This document shows, piece by piece, positions 50,437-61,530 of a DNA stretch of 64,000 bases. This DNA is from Stercorarius parasiticus (Eukaryota > Chordata > Aves > Charadriiformes > Stercorariidae), in NCBI GenBank assembly GCA_013396915.1, contig VWZL01005037.1, forward strand, positions 355,140 through 419,139, read 5' to 3'. Numbering within the stretch: position 1 is the stretch's first letter; each line of letters begins with the position of its first letter. The notes beneath the pieces are model-generated. The model had not been told where the DNA came from. It was given only the letters and a program-made list of their open reading frames with translations, and ran no database searches. The translations under genes were made by a program, and so were the position numbers.

Positions 50437-53400
50437 TAACTGCATTTTATTGGAGAATGATTCTTGTATTAAAGAAGTCATCTCACCTGGTTGCCTATGC
50501 AATTAGAAGACTAGACTCGAGAGATTCCTTGCCTTTTGTTCCCAGTTTCTGTAATATATTCCATTGAACTCGGTCACCTGTCATGTGTCTTCTCCCTCCC
50601 CCTTTTTTAGTGCTAATCAGTGTCTTTGGTGTTGCTGAAGAATTGAGCAGATTCAATGGTGTATCTGTCACACTTCAGAATATGCTGTCCGTAAATGCAC
50701 CATGCATTCTTCCCACTTCTATCCTTCATTTTGAAACACGTCTGTTAAGGAAAGATTATGTCATAGATATAACAATTATTTTAGCATCCAGTACAAAATC
50801 TGTTAGGCCCTCCGTCCAAGATAACTAAGAAAAAGAAAAGGAACATTGAAAGAAACAAGATAATCTAGCGGGAAAAGACACGAGTGCAGTTTACCAGGAA
50901 AATATTACTGGAGCAAAAGGAATGAGAAAAGCATATTATCTTCTAGCATGACTGAGATCACAGAGCAAGTCAGGCAGAGACAGAGTGAAGGATGTAGGAA
51001 AGATTAGAGAAAATGGACAAAGAAATTCAAAAACATTTTTTAACTTTACAAGAGGCTTGATTTTGATTCACTTATAAAAGAGAGTCCTTTGATTTATTTA
51101 AATCCACGTGAACATCCTTGCTCTGCAATTGTACAACCTTTTAACAATTCTCTGTTGATTAGACAATGGAAAAGCAGAAAAGAACCAATCATGGTTATAA
51201 TGGCAGAAAAGCCAAATACATTCTAACAACTGGCTATCACGTTGATAGGACATTGCCGCATCCCGGAAAGGAAAGTCCAGCAGATATAACTCAGTACCTA
51301 TAAAGTCCGATTAATATGCAAAACCAAGAATGTGCTTGCTGTTGGTACTGGTTTTGTTTATTCCCATATACAATATAGGCAGATGTGAACATCAACAATG
51401 AACAAACACATTCAGATAAAACAAGAGCTCCTGGATTTCTCATAATTTATCATAAAAGCATATACAAACTGTAACTAAACCTCAAATATCCAAAACAATC
51501 AATATCAAAAGGTTCTACCTGAAGTAATTCCAGCTGAGCCAGAGCTGATTAATTCCAGAAAGAAGAGCCTATGATCTGGTTTCCTAAGGAGAAAAGTAGA
51601 AGAAACCAGATCCTTGGTGATTCTCTAAATGAAGCCTTTGAAGGAGGCCGAGCCAGTGAGAGATTTTCTGGCTGAAGAAATTTCATTGAGAAAAGCTGCT
51701 TTGTTAAACTGGAGAACTTTTGACAGTGTTGTAGATTCTAAGGAAGGCTCTGAGGAAACCTTTGATCCCTTGTAGGTCTTTTTGTGGAGGTGAAGAAATG
51801 TGATGCAGCAGCGGTGCAGCTGGCTGCGAGTTTTGGACCCTGGTTTCCCTGTCTCAGGTACGTACCCGTGTACTGTTCTGCTTCAGATGAACTCACTGAT
51901 AGTAGCAAAGATGTTGACAAGAACATAATTTTCATTGAGAAGCTATGGGGTCGTAAGACCATATAGAAAAAAAATGGTCCTTCTATTAATTTAAATGAAC
52001 AAGCAAAGGAACAATCCTCTCTTAATCCTGTAGGTCCAGGACAAAGCTAGAAACGAATCCTACAACTAATCCTGCAGTCTCCAAAGGTTTTTCTTTTTTT
52101 TTTACCCCAACTTGTACCAAAATCTTCATAAAAGACGAAATGAACCACCTCAGAAACAACCTGTCTGAACAGCAACCAGTCTTCAGGTTTCAACCTGGAG
52201 ACAGCTCAAGTCTAACCTGCTAAGGAGATATTAGGTCACACATGTGGAATTCACCCCCAAACTAATCCACTCAGAAGCTGAAAATCCACATACCAACGAA
52301 AATTTAACTGAAAAAAATGTTCCATAGATTTTTCACAAAATGTGCCATCTATGAAAAAAAGAAAGTTAGCGTCTGGTGAGAAACTATTTCGTTGGTAAAT
52401 TCCCGTATGACTTTAATTCTTCTGTATGCTTGCAGATATGTATGAGTTTTTTCTTAATTTGGAGAGAATCTCTGAAGTAGTTTCATAATCTGTATAAAAA
52501 AAGGGTGCTCTGAATAGTTTGAGGTTTACCTATGATGTCTGTAGGTGATCAAATTGCTAGTTCAGCCTTTCAAACCCCACAGAAAGAAATGGTAGAAAAT
52601 CCATTTTAAACATATTTAGTACCAGAAGAAAAAGGAATAAAATAGAACATTCCAGAGAGCATTGAAACTGTTACTGGTATTTTACTCGTAATGACAGCTT
52701 TCCCACACTTTATACAAAGCACAGAGTGCCTGGTAGGCCAAAATGTGGTGGATAATCTTTATAGAAGAAGGGTGAAATTTAAATCCAAACTCTAAAACTG
52801 TATAGTGTAATGAGCAATAGACGGGCTATGCATTTAATTCCATTAAGTGAAATGTATTTCATTAACAAAAGTGTTAGTAGAATTAAAACCTCACACTAAA
52901 GGAATGTGAAAATCATCAGTGGCAGCTAAAAAGCTGCTGCAATATGGCACATATTGCAGAACAACTGAGACTGATGTGGGATTAAATACATATGAAATGA
53001 ATAAAAAAAAACCTGACAAAATTGTAGCAAAATTTGAATGCTAATTTATGGCACCTACTGAAAGAAGCAGGACAGCAGATCATCTGCATATAAATGGCCT
53101 CAACACATTTCTCGGTGCCAGTCTGTTACCCTGCTCAAAAGGAAACAAAACACATTTTTAACCAGACTAAGGCAAGAAATGATCAAACAGGAGATTCATT
53201 TAGTTTCATTAGTTAAATAACAGGAATAATAGTATTAACAGTTTTTTTAATATAGCTTAGTAAAATTAAGAAATTGTTGAAAAGGGCGTATGGAAGAGAG
53301 AAGGCAAGAGAAGAAAGGAAAGCAGAAGAAATAAAATAAAATAACACAATATACCTCCATATTAAAGACAGAATGCCTTCACGTAGATACCATGTTATGC

Positions 53401-54449
53401 ATAATTATGCTAACTGACCCTCTGAATTTATGATGAGAAACAGTTTTATATCTTGTGAGGCTCTGAACATCAAAAAGGACTCTAAGGAACACACCACGTA
53501 GGGAAACAAAATCTACCATAAATACCAGGTGACAGAGTAAGATAGAATACCATAGACTTCCAAATACCAATGTGTAACAACTTCACTCGTAAACATCATA
53601 ATTACAGAGGCAAAAAAGGCAATATGGGAAATTTTAGTTCTATTAATAGGTATATTCTTATCCACTTTCCAATAATTTTTTTTAAAGCAAATTGAAAACA
53701 AATATTACAAAATCTATGGAAACTAGACTTGCATATTTTTTCAGAATTGTTTGAAATAAAAATAATTTTAGATTTTTGTTTTCTTTTCATAAAACTATTC
53801 TGTCTTTATTATCCACCTCAGAAGGCCAGCTATTCCTTGCAACAGCAATTACGTTAAATTTCTGAAGTGCCTGAAGTTTTGCTCTTTTAAGTATATAAGT
53901 GAAAACTTGTATGTATATAAATGAGTTCAGCAAGAAAGAATTAAAAAAATCAGCCTGTGTGTTGATGGATGATAAATAAAAAAATCTAAGACATTTGATT
54001 TGCTTAATAAGGGATTCTGTTTTACCAAGATTAGCACAGATTTCAGAAGTGTTATCTACTAGTATTCAAGATTATGTATGAGAATTCACAGTGAGTTCTT
54101 TAAAACTGTAGTCATCACATCTGATTACGTGGCTTGATATTACAGTATGACATTCGGTACAGCTTTATCGCATCTTTTTTTTTAAGTGACCGACTGAAAC
54201 AAATCACATCTGCTAAACTCCATGAAAGAAAGGGATTTATGAGTATTCATGTAAGTGTAGATATATTTTCTGCTACTTGGGGCTTCTTCCACTTGTGTCT
54301 TATGAATATAATGTCATCAAACAAGACAAAAGGGTCAGTCTATTGTCATTATAAAAGATCAAGTGTCTCTTCTCTCTGTAAATACAGTATTAGTGTTTCT
54401 GCTTTTAATTACTGGAATGGCTCAAAGGGTGAGCTGGAAATCTGATAAT
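50437..54449. other. Unannotated noncoding DNA
   Basis: No gene was found. An exon-like segment at 51776-51857 is listed separately. An 81-codon frame at 50583-50828 and a 103-codon frame at 54134-54445 are unrecognised. Most of 52400-54100 is strongly AT-rich. Confidence 0.55.
51776..51857 (+). other. Weak exon-like segment, 82 bp
   Basis: The segment follows an acceptor-like 'tttgatcccttgtag' and ends at a strong donor ('ctcag|gtacgt'). One frame is open (VEVKKCDAAAVQLAAS and then FGPWFPC). The acceptor has a poor pyrimidine stretch, the product is not recognised and the surroundings show nothing else gene-like. Confidence 0.15.
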
Positions 54450-54695
54450 TCCCTCACACCTTTTGAGTGGCAGGGAAATCTAAATCATCCTCCCTGGGTC
54501 TTTGCGTCCTTACCCGCATCGGGGCTTCCCCCATGTGTGCCCCTGTAAGTCCTTGTAATGCTCTTCCCTGCTCCAGCTTCTGCACCTCGCACCATCTCCC
54601 CGGAGCACCAGGTCCCCTGGCAGAGGCTGCTCACTGCCTTTCTGGATCTGCAGCTTAGGACTGCGTAATGACTTCACCATTTTCTGACCTTTGTC
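54450..54695. other. GC-richer patch of unknown nature
   Basis: About 245 bases are clearly richer in G+C than their AT-rich surroundings, with 'cttacccgcatcggggcttc' and 'catctccccggagcaccagg'. Short open frames cross it on both strands with no family. It could be part of an old LTR, a retrocopy or a regulatory element; there is no evidence to decide. Confidence 0.35.
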
Positions 54696-56389
54696 TTTGC
54701 AATTGAAAAAAAAGAGGTCTGTTAACATGACAGATAGGCATTTTCAGTGACTGATTCACTTGGAGACTTTTGGTATTTTCCTGCCATCAGTTCACGTTGA
54801 TTCTTTCCCTCTTTGATCCCCCCCAGTGGACTCTGTTGGTTTCGGTCCATGCAGTGCAGCAGATTAGTCGAGTGAATGCAATAATGTTTGTACCGACATC
54901 ATACAGCAATCTCCTCTCCTCTCCTCAATTACCAATGCAGTATTTTAATATATGGAATGTTCATTTTGCAAGTACCATTTTGAGATTTACTATTTAATTT
55001 GAGGAACAATATCATAATCAAGTGTATTAAATAACACGCAAGTGAGAACGTTCCCATTTCATACCTTGATTCCTGAAAGGTTTGGGCTATTCTTTACTTT
55101 CGTATTTTCTATTCCTAGTAATTTCAGTGTAACTGTACATGGTATATAAAATTAAACATATGTATTTATTTCATGGGATTAAGGCCAAAGATCTGAATCA
55201 AGAAATATATTTTTAAAGACTAGAAATTTTAAGTTACTTGCTAATTCTGGAGCATATGAGTAAAACTCAGCATTAAATACTTAATTTAAATACAAAACTG
55301 GGAGCCTCATCTTTCTAACTATCTCTGTGTTCAAAAGGGAGAGAAAGAGCCATTCCTTCAAAGAGCACTCCAGGTAGTTTAAGGTAGGCAGGACCCTCAA
55401 CTCCCTATTTTACCTTTAAACTGAGGTTCCACCTGTGAAGCAGGAACAGCAAGTTTCCAGAGGAGATGGATTAATTAAATGAATCTGTGGTCTTTTATTC
55501 CAGGTGAGTATTGGGAGTGGTGCTGGGACTGCAGCATCAAAGGTGAACACATTTATTTTGAGATCCTTTTCACAAGCAGCTAATGGATGTTGATACCCAT
55601 TTACTGTTACAATTAGTGGCAATTTGGTGTCTATGCTGACAATGTTTTGAGAATTTAATCGCAGGAGTTTTGAATGGAAAATCTAGCTACTTTTTTTTTT
55701 TTTTGACCAGGGACTCCTGTTTCCTAAATTATTTTTATTACTTCCTCTCACCTCTTGTTTTAGCAATCCAAATCCTCTTCTCCCTTTTAGAAGTGAATGA
55801 AAACAGGTTAGGCAGAAATGAATTTTAGCACCTGGATGAATTAAATCTTTCAGTTCTCTGGCTGCCTTCAGGAAGCTCTTTTTCATTAAAAGTGATTTGC
55901 ATACTATCAAACTGTGTTCCCGACAAGTCTTGAAGCTGATTTGAAACAGAGGGCTGATGGGCAAAAATCAACGGAATTGCTAAAGAAGAGCTAATAAGGT
56001 CAAACAAATCAGTAAATCGGTTTTTAAAGAAATCTTTCTGGGTTAGTTTTCTGTTTGCTTAGGAATTCAGGCAATCCTGTTCTTCATGCAAGTCTTACTT
56101 TTTAATTCATCACATTTATTTTTGTAGAGAAGCAATATTGAAGATTGAATTTAAGCAACCACTTTAGCCTTTTCCACTGGGTTATGTAACGCAAAGAAAT
56201 TACTCCATGAAGAGTGTAAAGCTTATCCACCTTTTCGTTACTGTGTCACTCTCTGGTGACTCTTTGTTGTATGCTTTGTCCTGTTATTAATATTCATAAC
56301 ATCAGGACGTTGTTCAGCAGATCTGATTTATGCAGACATCTCATCCCCTTGCAAAACCCTAGGAAGGAGTGAGCAGGATTATGTTCATT
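54696..56389. other. Unannotated noncoding DNA
   Basis: No gene or clear repeat was seen. A short (CTCCT)n stretch is at 54908-54924, a 14-base T-run at about 55691, and a donor-like 'ttccag|gtgagt' with its GT at 55504 that has no convincing acceptor upstream. Confidence 0.55.
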
Positions 56390-56990
56390 CACAGAATCAT
56401 AGAATGGTCAGGGTTGGAAGGGACCTTCGGAGATCATCTAGTCCAACCCCCCTGCCAAAGCAGGTTCACCTAGAGCAGGCTGAACAGGAACGCGCCCAGG
56501 GAGGTTTTGAGTATCTCCAGAGAAGGAGACTCCACAGCCTCTCTGGGCAGCCTGTTCCAGTGCCCTGTCACCTTCAAAGTAAAGAGATGTTGAGATGGGA
56601 TTTCCTATGTTCCAGTTTGTGCCCGTTGCCCCTTGTCCTGTCACTGGACACCACTGAAGAGTCTGGCCCCATCCTCTTGACACCCGCCCTTTAGATACTT
56701 ATAAGCACTGATGAGATCCCCTCTCACTCTTCTCTTCTCCAGGCTAAACAGACCCAGGTCTCTCAGCCTTTCCTCGTAAGAGAGGTGCTCCATCCCCTTG
56801 ATCATCTTTGTAGCATTCCCTGCTGGACTGTCTCCAGTAGTTCCCTGTTTTTCTTGAACTGGGGAGCCCAGAACTGGACACAGTACTCCAGATGTGGCCT
56901 CACCAGGGCAGAGTAGAGAGAGAGGATGACCTCCCTTGACCTGCTGGCTGCGCTCTTTTTAATGCACCCCAGGATACCATTTGTTCTCAT
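56390..56990 (-). mobile_element. CR1 LINE, 5'-truncated, with partial reverse-transcriptase C-terminus
   Basis: The plus strand begins 'acagaatcatagaatggtca' and continues 'ggttggaagggaccttcgga', the reverse complement of the CR1 3' end, so the element lies on the minus strand with its 3' end at 56390. About 600 bp remain. On the minus strand the coding part begins at the 5' break with [10 protein letters not shown], then [18 protein letters not shown] and [15 protein letters not shown], and meets a frameshift or stop shortly after RELLETVQQ, so no functional protein can be made. The rest is C-terminal coding sequence in other frames and 3' untranslated sequence. It is far better preserved than the plus-strand relic at 49.4 kb, so it is younger. 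Species-level subfamily cannot be given by eye. Confidence 0.95.
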
Positions 56991-59059
56991 CTAGAACCCT
57001 TAGATATATTTATCAGTGCAAATGTAATTTGGATTATTTTGGGTTGGACTGTCAAAGGTGTTGTCTCCTATGACAGTACTGAGTAGCTGGAAGAAGCTGA
57101 AGGCAGGTTCAGTCGTGTCACGTCTAGGCACTTTTTCAAGCTATGGAGAGACAGCATAGGCTGCAGAGCAGAGCTCTCTCCTCCGCCAGTCCTGTCTCAG
57201 GCTGAAATAACCCAGGTCTGCCTCTTTCCCTTATCTATATCTGTAAGCAAGTCTTCGCTACTTTATGGGTTTAGCTCCAAAACTCACTGTGCAGGAATAA
57301 TGTTAATTGATAAAGTCCTATTGGAAGTACCTGGCAAGTTTTTAAAAATTTGCTCTCGGAGGAGCTGCAGCTGTGAACATTGACTGATGTGGGATGGCTG
57401 GGAAAGGAGAGCAACATTTCAATTCATGGAGAGGGGAAATAAGTTTATTGCTAGCATTTTCCTTCATGATGACAGGGACTACTTTAAGCTGATGACAGTT
57501 AGAGGCAGCTGGGTTCCGCTTTTGCAAGAAGAAAGCATTGCAGGGAATATAAATATCGCCTGCCCCAAAACAAAACACTGAGAGACAGAGGCACGCATGT
57601 GCGCTCCGCATACATTTAGCCTTTGTGTGTAGCATAAGTTTATGTCTTACCCTCCAAAAGACCTCTAAAGCCCATTTTGTGTTTAGTGGCTACGACTGCA
57701 TGAATAAAAATTGTTACGTATGCGTGGGGGAGAAGGGAGTGGAGAGAAAAAAGGGCATCAAAAAGCCAAAAAATGAGCCAAATGCAACTTTTCACAGATC
57801 TATCCAAAAACACTAAGGCTGACTCTGGCAGTTGGCTAAACTCAATATTTGTACTATTCAAAGTATTTCCTAGGGTAATTGTGGAGAAATACAAGGAAAT
57901 ACTGTATTTAGAGCCAGATATGCTAGGAGGTAATGAGTGTTTCCTTTGAAGCTCGTTTGAGTTTAGGGCACTCAGGACCTTGCCGGATCTGGCCTGTGCT
58001 GAGAGTTTATTCATCTTGAATCACACTGACATGACTATATATGACAGTTGGGGAGACGGAAAGAAAAATCCCTGTTGTATAGAGACAGCTCCATGACTTC
58101 AATGGTATGCCACACGTCTGAATAAGGGTGATTTTGTTCTTGTAGCTGTAAAGATAGCCTGTATTTAGAAGAAACAGATTACTGAATATCAAGTAGAAAA
58201 TAGAACAAAAATATTTGTTATAATTAAGAAATAAAATTATTCTTTTGCCAAAAATAGAAAGAAATTCAGTAATACTTTTCTGCATTTGCTTCTACCAAAG
58301 CAAAATGAAATAAAAATAGTTGTTATTGTAGTTGTTTATGATGAAAAACATAAAAGTATTTTTTCATCCAGCATTTAATGACAGTGAAGACCGAAATGGC
58401 TTGGAATTTTATTTATAGCAGGTTTCTATCTTCTTTGCCCATAATTTTAGACTTATACAAATGTATCCATCTGCATTCAGCACCCCTGAAAAAGGCATTA
58501 AAGCGAGGCAAATTCCCTCTCCTTCTCTTTCAGTAGAAGTGTGCTACATGGAGAAGAATTATATAATTTACAATATGAACAAATGCTATCAGCTTTCTCC
58601 CATGCATACTGCAAATTGTTCTCTCAGAAATGTACTACGTTTTAACATTTTTGCAAACTCAGTTACTCTTTTCTGGCCAGAATCTTGTACATCTCATTTG
58701 ATGAGAAATACATTCATTCTCATGAATATCATGTAAAATTCATTAACGTCTTTATGAAATTGCTGTCAGTGGTGTTAGAACCTGACACAAAGTGAATAAC
58801 AGTAAATGGGAATTCTAAAAGTGTTTTTCATCAGGTTTTTGGTATTAATATTAAAATGTATATTGATAATATAGTTAATAAAATATAACTTAAAGTGCAA
58901 TAATGTCAGGAAGTTTATTATTAATGTTATGTATGTTTATATAAACACATTGTTTGGATATGTATTTTAATACAAACATTATGTATGTATATTCTTCGTA
59001 TAACGCTATTCTTTAGAATTTCTCAGACTTCAGAATTTCTCAAAAAAGTAGCTTTAACA
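56991..59059. other. Unannotated noncoding DNA
   Basis: No gene was found. Open frames reach 124 codons (minus, 57640-58014) and are unrecognised. 58840-58990 is very AT-rich with repeated TATGTATGT/TTTATAT words. Confidence 0.55.
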
Positions 59060-59150
59060 TCATTATTCCCATTCTACAGGTAGGGAAATATGGTATTTAG
59101 AAAAGGCCTCATCTAGTATTCTCTGCACATCTCAAATTACTATAGTCCAT
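59060..59150 (+). repeat. Ancient MIR/L2-like repeat remnant
   Basis: 'catcattattcccattctac' and then 'aggtagggaaatatggtatt' match the amniote pattern CATTATCCCCATTTTACAGATGGGGAAACTGAGGC. Diverged and short. Confidence 0.4.
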
Positions 59151-61068
59151 GTAGGATTCTGGAAATGATTTAGCATCATAACTAAATTAAACAAATTTAA
59201 AACAACAAAAAAAATTGGTATCTGTTCCCATAATCTTATTAAGTAAGTGAATTGCAGAGAAAATTCAGCAGCAGGGTTGGGGACCTTTTATCTACATAAT
59301 CCCCTTTCCATCAAGAAGCCCCTCACATTCTTGCAATTCTCAAAAGAAACATTTCATCGCTATCACTGGTCAAATACTTTATTTTACAAAGATTTTGTTT
59401 TACAGCTCTCTGGCTACTTTATTGGTCTGAGTTCAGAGGGGTTGAAAACTCATCAATTAGATAATTTGAAACACTGAAATAATTTGAGAGTTCTGGATTT
59501 TGAGGCACTCTTTTCCAGACAAGGAAATGAGTCACTAAGTATACATTCTGCTGTGTCTAAATCAAAATGTCAAAATATATACATACTTCAGTAGGATTTG
59601 CTATGAACAGAAGTTGACTTAAGACATTACAAACCAACGTTAACTGTGAGAGGGCACTGGGAAGAATTGACTACCCACTTACGGGGCCCAAAGCATCTGT
59701 TATCATGACCTGTTCCTTAGCTCTCAGTAGTATGCCAGCATACAGCAGCCTTGTCGCGAATGTAGAGGTGCAGATGGCAACTCAGTGGTGGGCCATATCC
59801 CAGCTCTTACACTTGAATATCCGGTCTCCAATTACTGTGACAAATTCTTGCTGCACTGAATGAAGGGTTAAATAAGAAGAGCATAGCAGTTAAAAACAGT
59901 GAGTGGTTTCTTTCACTTTTCCTGCTTGTATTCTGAGTGTACAGCTAGTGCACTGGAGGTTACTCTTCTAGCTCTGAACAACCCCCTGTCCCATGTCAGC
60001 AGTGGTGAGCTCTGTGAGCATACATGTGAGCATGTACTGCTCACCACCTCGGTGCTGAACAACATATAGTTTTGGTATACCACAGACTCAGAAATCCTTT
60101 TCAAAATACCTCCCTTCTTTATGAAAAAATCAGGTGTGTATCATCTTAATCAGCCAAATCCCACCCCTCATCCCATCCAAAACTCAGTAATTCTGTAACT
60201 TCCCATGCCACCTTTTCATTGCTTTCTGTTTGGTTCTCTTCCCCACGCCCTTTCATCACTAAGTATTGGTAAAAAACAAAACTTTGTGCAATTTTCTCTC
60301 TATCTTCATTACCGTCAATACAGACTGCCTCTCCAAGGGTCCACAGACAATTGTGTCAATTTTTAAAAGAGCTTATTCCTCCCTGAGTGTGCAATGAATT
60401 ACTCCATAACCCTAGACTGTTCCTGGATGTCCAAGGTGCTAGGGACTGTACAAGGAGAGAAAACTGCTTGAGAATCAAAGATCCAGAGATCTGGCAGCAT
60501 CTGAATGGAAGCCTCCTTGCCCCTTACAAGCGTTTCTCCAGTCCACACATATCCATTTGGACTGATCTGAAGAGCCCTGGCATTGGTTTGCATTTCAGAA
60601 CTGCCCTTCTTGCCCCAACCACATCCTTGCGGCCCAGCTCTGTGACTAGGATGGGATTTTCTTATATCTTTTCTGATGTACCCTGGTTCCTGGGGTAGAA
60701 ACTAAATATGTCATAACCACTATTAGTTAATTTAATTAAATTGATTTTATTTTATTCTTCTGTTAAATTCCCCTCATTTTGCTATTCCTTTCCCAAAGGA
60801 AACACATTGTAGTTAAAGATCATCCACTAACATAGATATACATCCCTCCACCAGTAAACATGAGATTCAAATATATTTTGTGAGTCTACCCTGACAGCTG
60901 AAGCTGCAACAGTCACTTGGCGTGACCCTCTTTTTTAAAAAAAAAGGAAAAAAGGAAACTTTTGTATTAATATAGCCACATGGATAATGCATGAATATGA
61001 TCACAAGCTCTGATACAGATGTCTACTACGTTGTGAAATAGAAGACTGTATTGCATTGTGCTCGTTAG
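59151..61068. other. Unannotated noncoding DNA
   Basis: No gene was found. A 103-codon frame at 60387-60698 is unrecognised. An AT-rich stretch with TTAATTTAATTAAA lies near 60730, and an A-run at 60935-60958. Confidence 0.55.
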
Positions 61069-61131
61069 GACAAGCTCATCCTAAAGAGCGTGTCTGACAT
61101 TGCAAGCCAGTTAAGTCTCCAGCTTTACAAG
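61069..61131 (+). other. Exon-like segment, 63 bp, 21 open codons
   Basis: The segment lies between an acceptor-like 'attgtgctcgttag' and a strong donor ('acaag|gtaaga'). It is exactly 21 codons in phase 0 with no stop, beginning DKLILKSVSD. A 21-codon open run is common by chance and the acceptor is weak. No family was recognised. Confidence 0.15.
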
Positions 61132-61265
61132 GTAAGACCGATAAACTTACAATGTCTAGGTCTCAACTCGCAGCTGCACAACGACAGCCTCACCATTCTT
61201 AATGACAGAGCTCCAGCGGTAGATCTGGTTGTAAGATTTCGGTGACAGTTATGCCGATATAACTA

Positions 61266-61522
61266 CCAATGGAAACCGTCACCTTATCCAATGGAAACCA
61301 TTATTTTGCAACAAGGGTGGAATTGGCTCCAGTTGACATAAGCAAAAAAGGTACTCTTCTTGCAGAAAAAAAATTATTGAGGGATAATATCTGTTAAACA
61401 CTAATTTAAATGCGTGCCTTCAGTTTGTGAACTGATGCAACTTTCTTGTGTTAACGTGTCCAGGATGACAGTACTGGGACTATAACCAATGGGGACTGTT
61501 ACTATAACCAACGGGGAGAGTA
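61266..61522 (+). repeat. Two pairs of CCAAY motifs with 22-bp spacing
   Basis: CCAATGGAAACC begins at 61266 and again at 61288. CCAATGGGG begins at 61486 and CCAACGGGG at 61508, within a 22-bp tandem duplication at 61479-61522 ('actataaccaatggggactg' versus 'actataaccaacggggagag'). The two pairs start 220 bp apart. The positions are read directly; whether they are NF-Y-type sites or remains of a 22-bp minisatellite is inference. Confidence 0.6.
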
Positions 61523-61530
61523 CTACCCTC

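Noticed and set aside
56404..56694. Overlapping 96- and 81-codon frames
   Set aside because: They are shadows of the CR1 3' region in non-native frames.
56390..56990. CR1 copy as a still-active element
   Set aside because: It is truncated to about 600 bp, starts within the reverse-transcriptase C-terminus and contains a frameshift or stop.
58840..58990. AT-rich stretch as a replication origin or matrix attachment site
   Set aside because: AT-richness and TATGTATGT words alone do not support either in a vertebrate genome.
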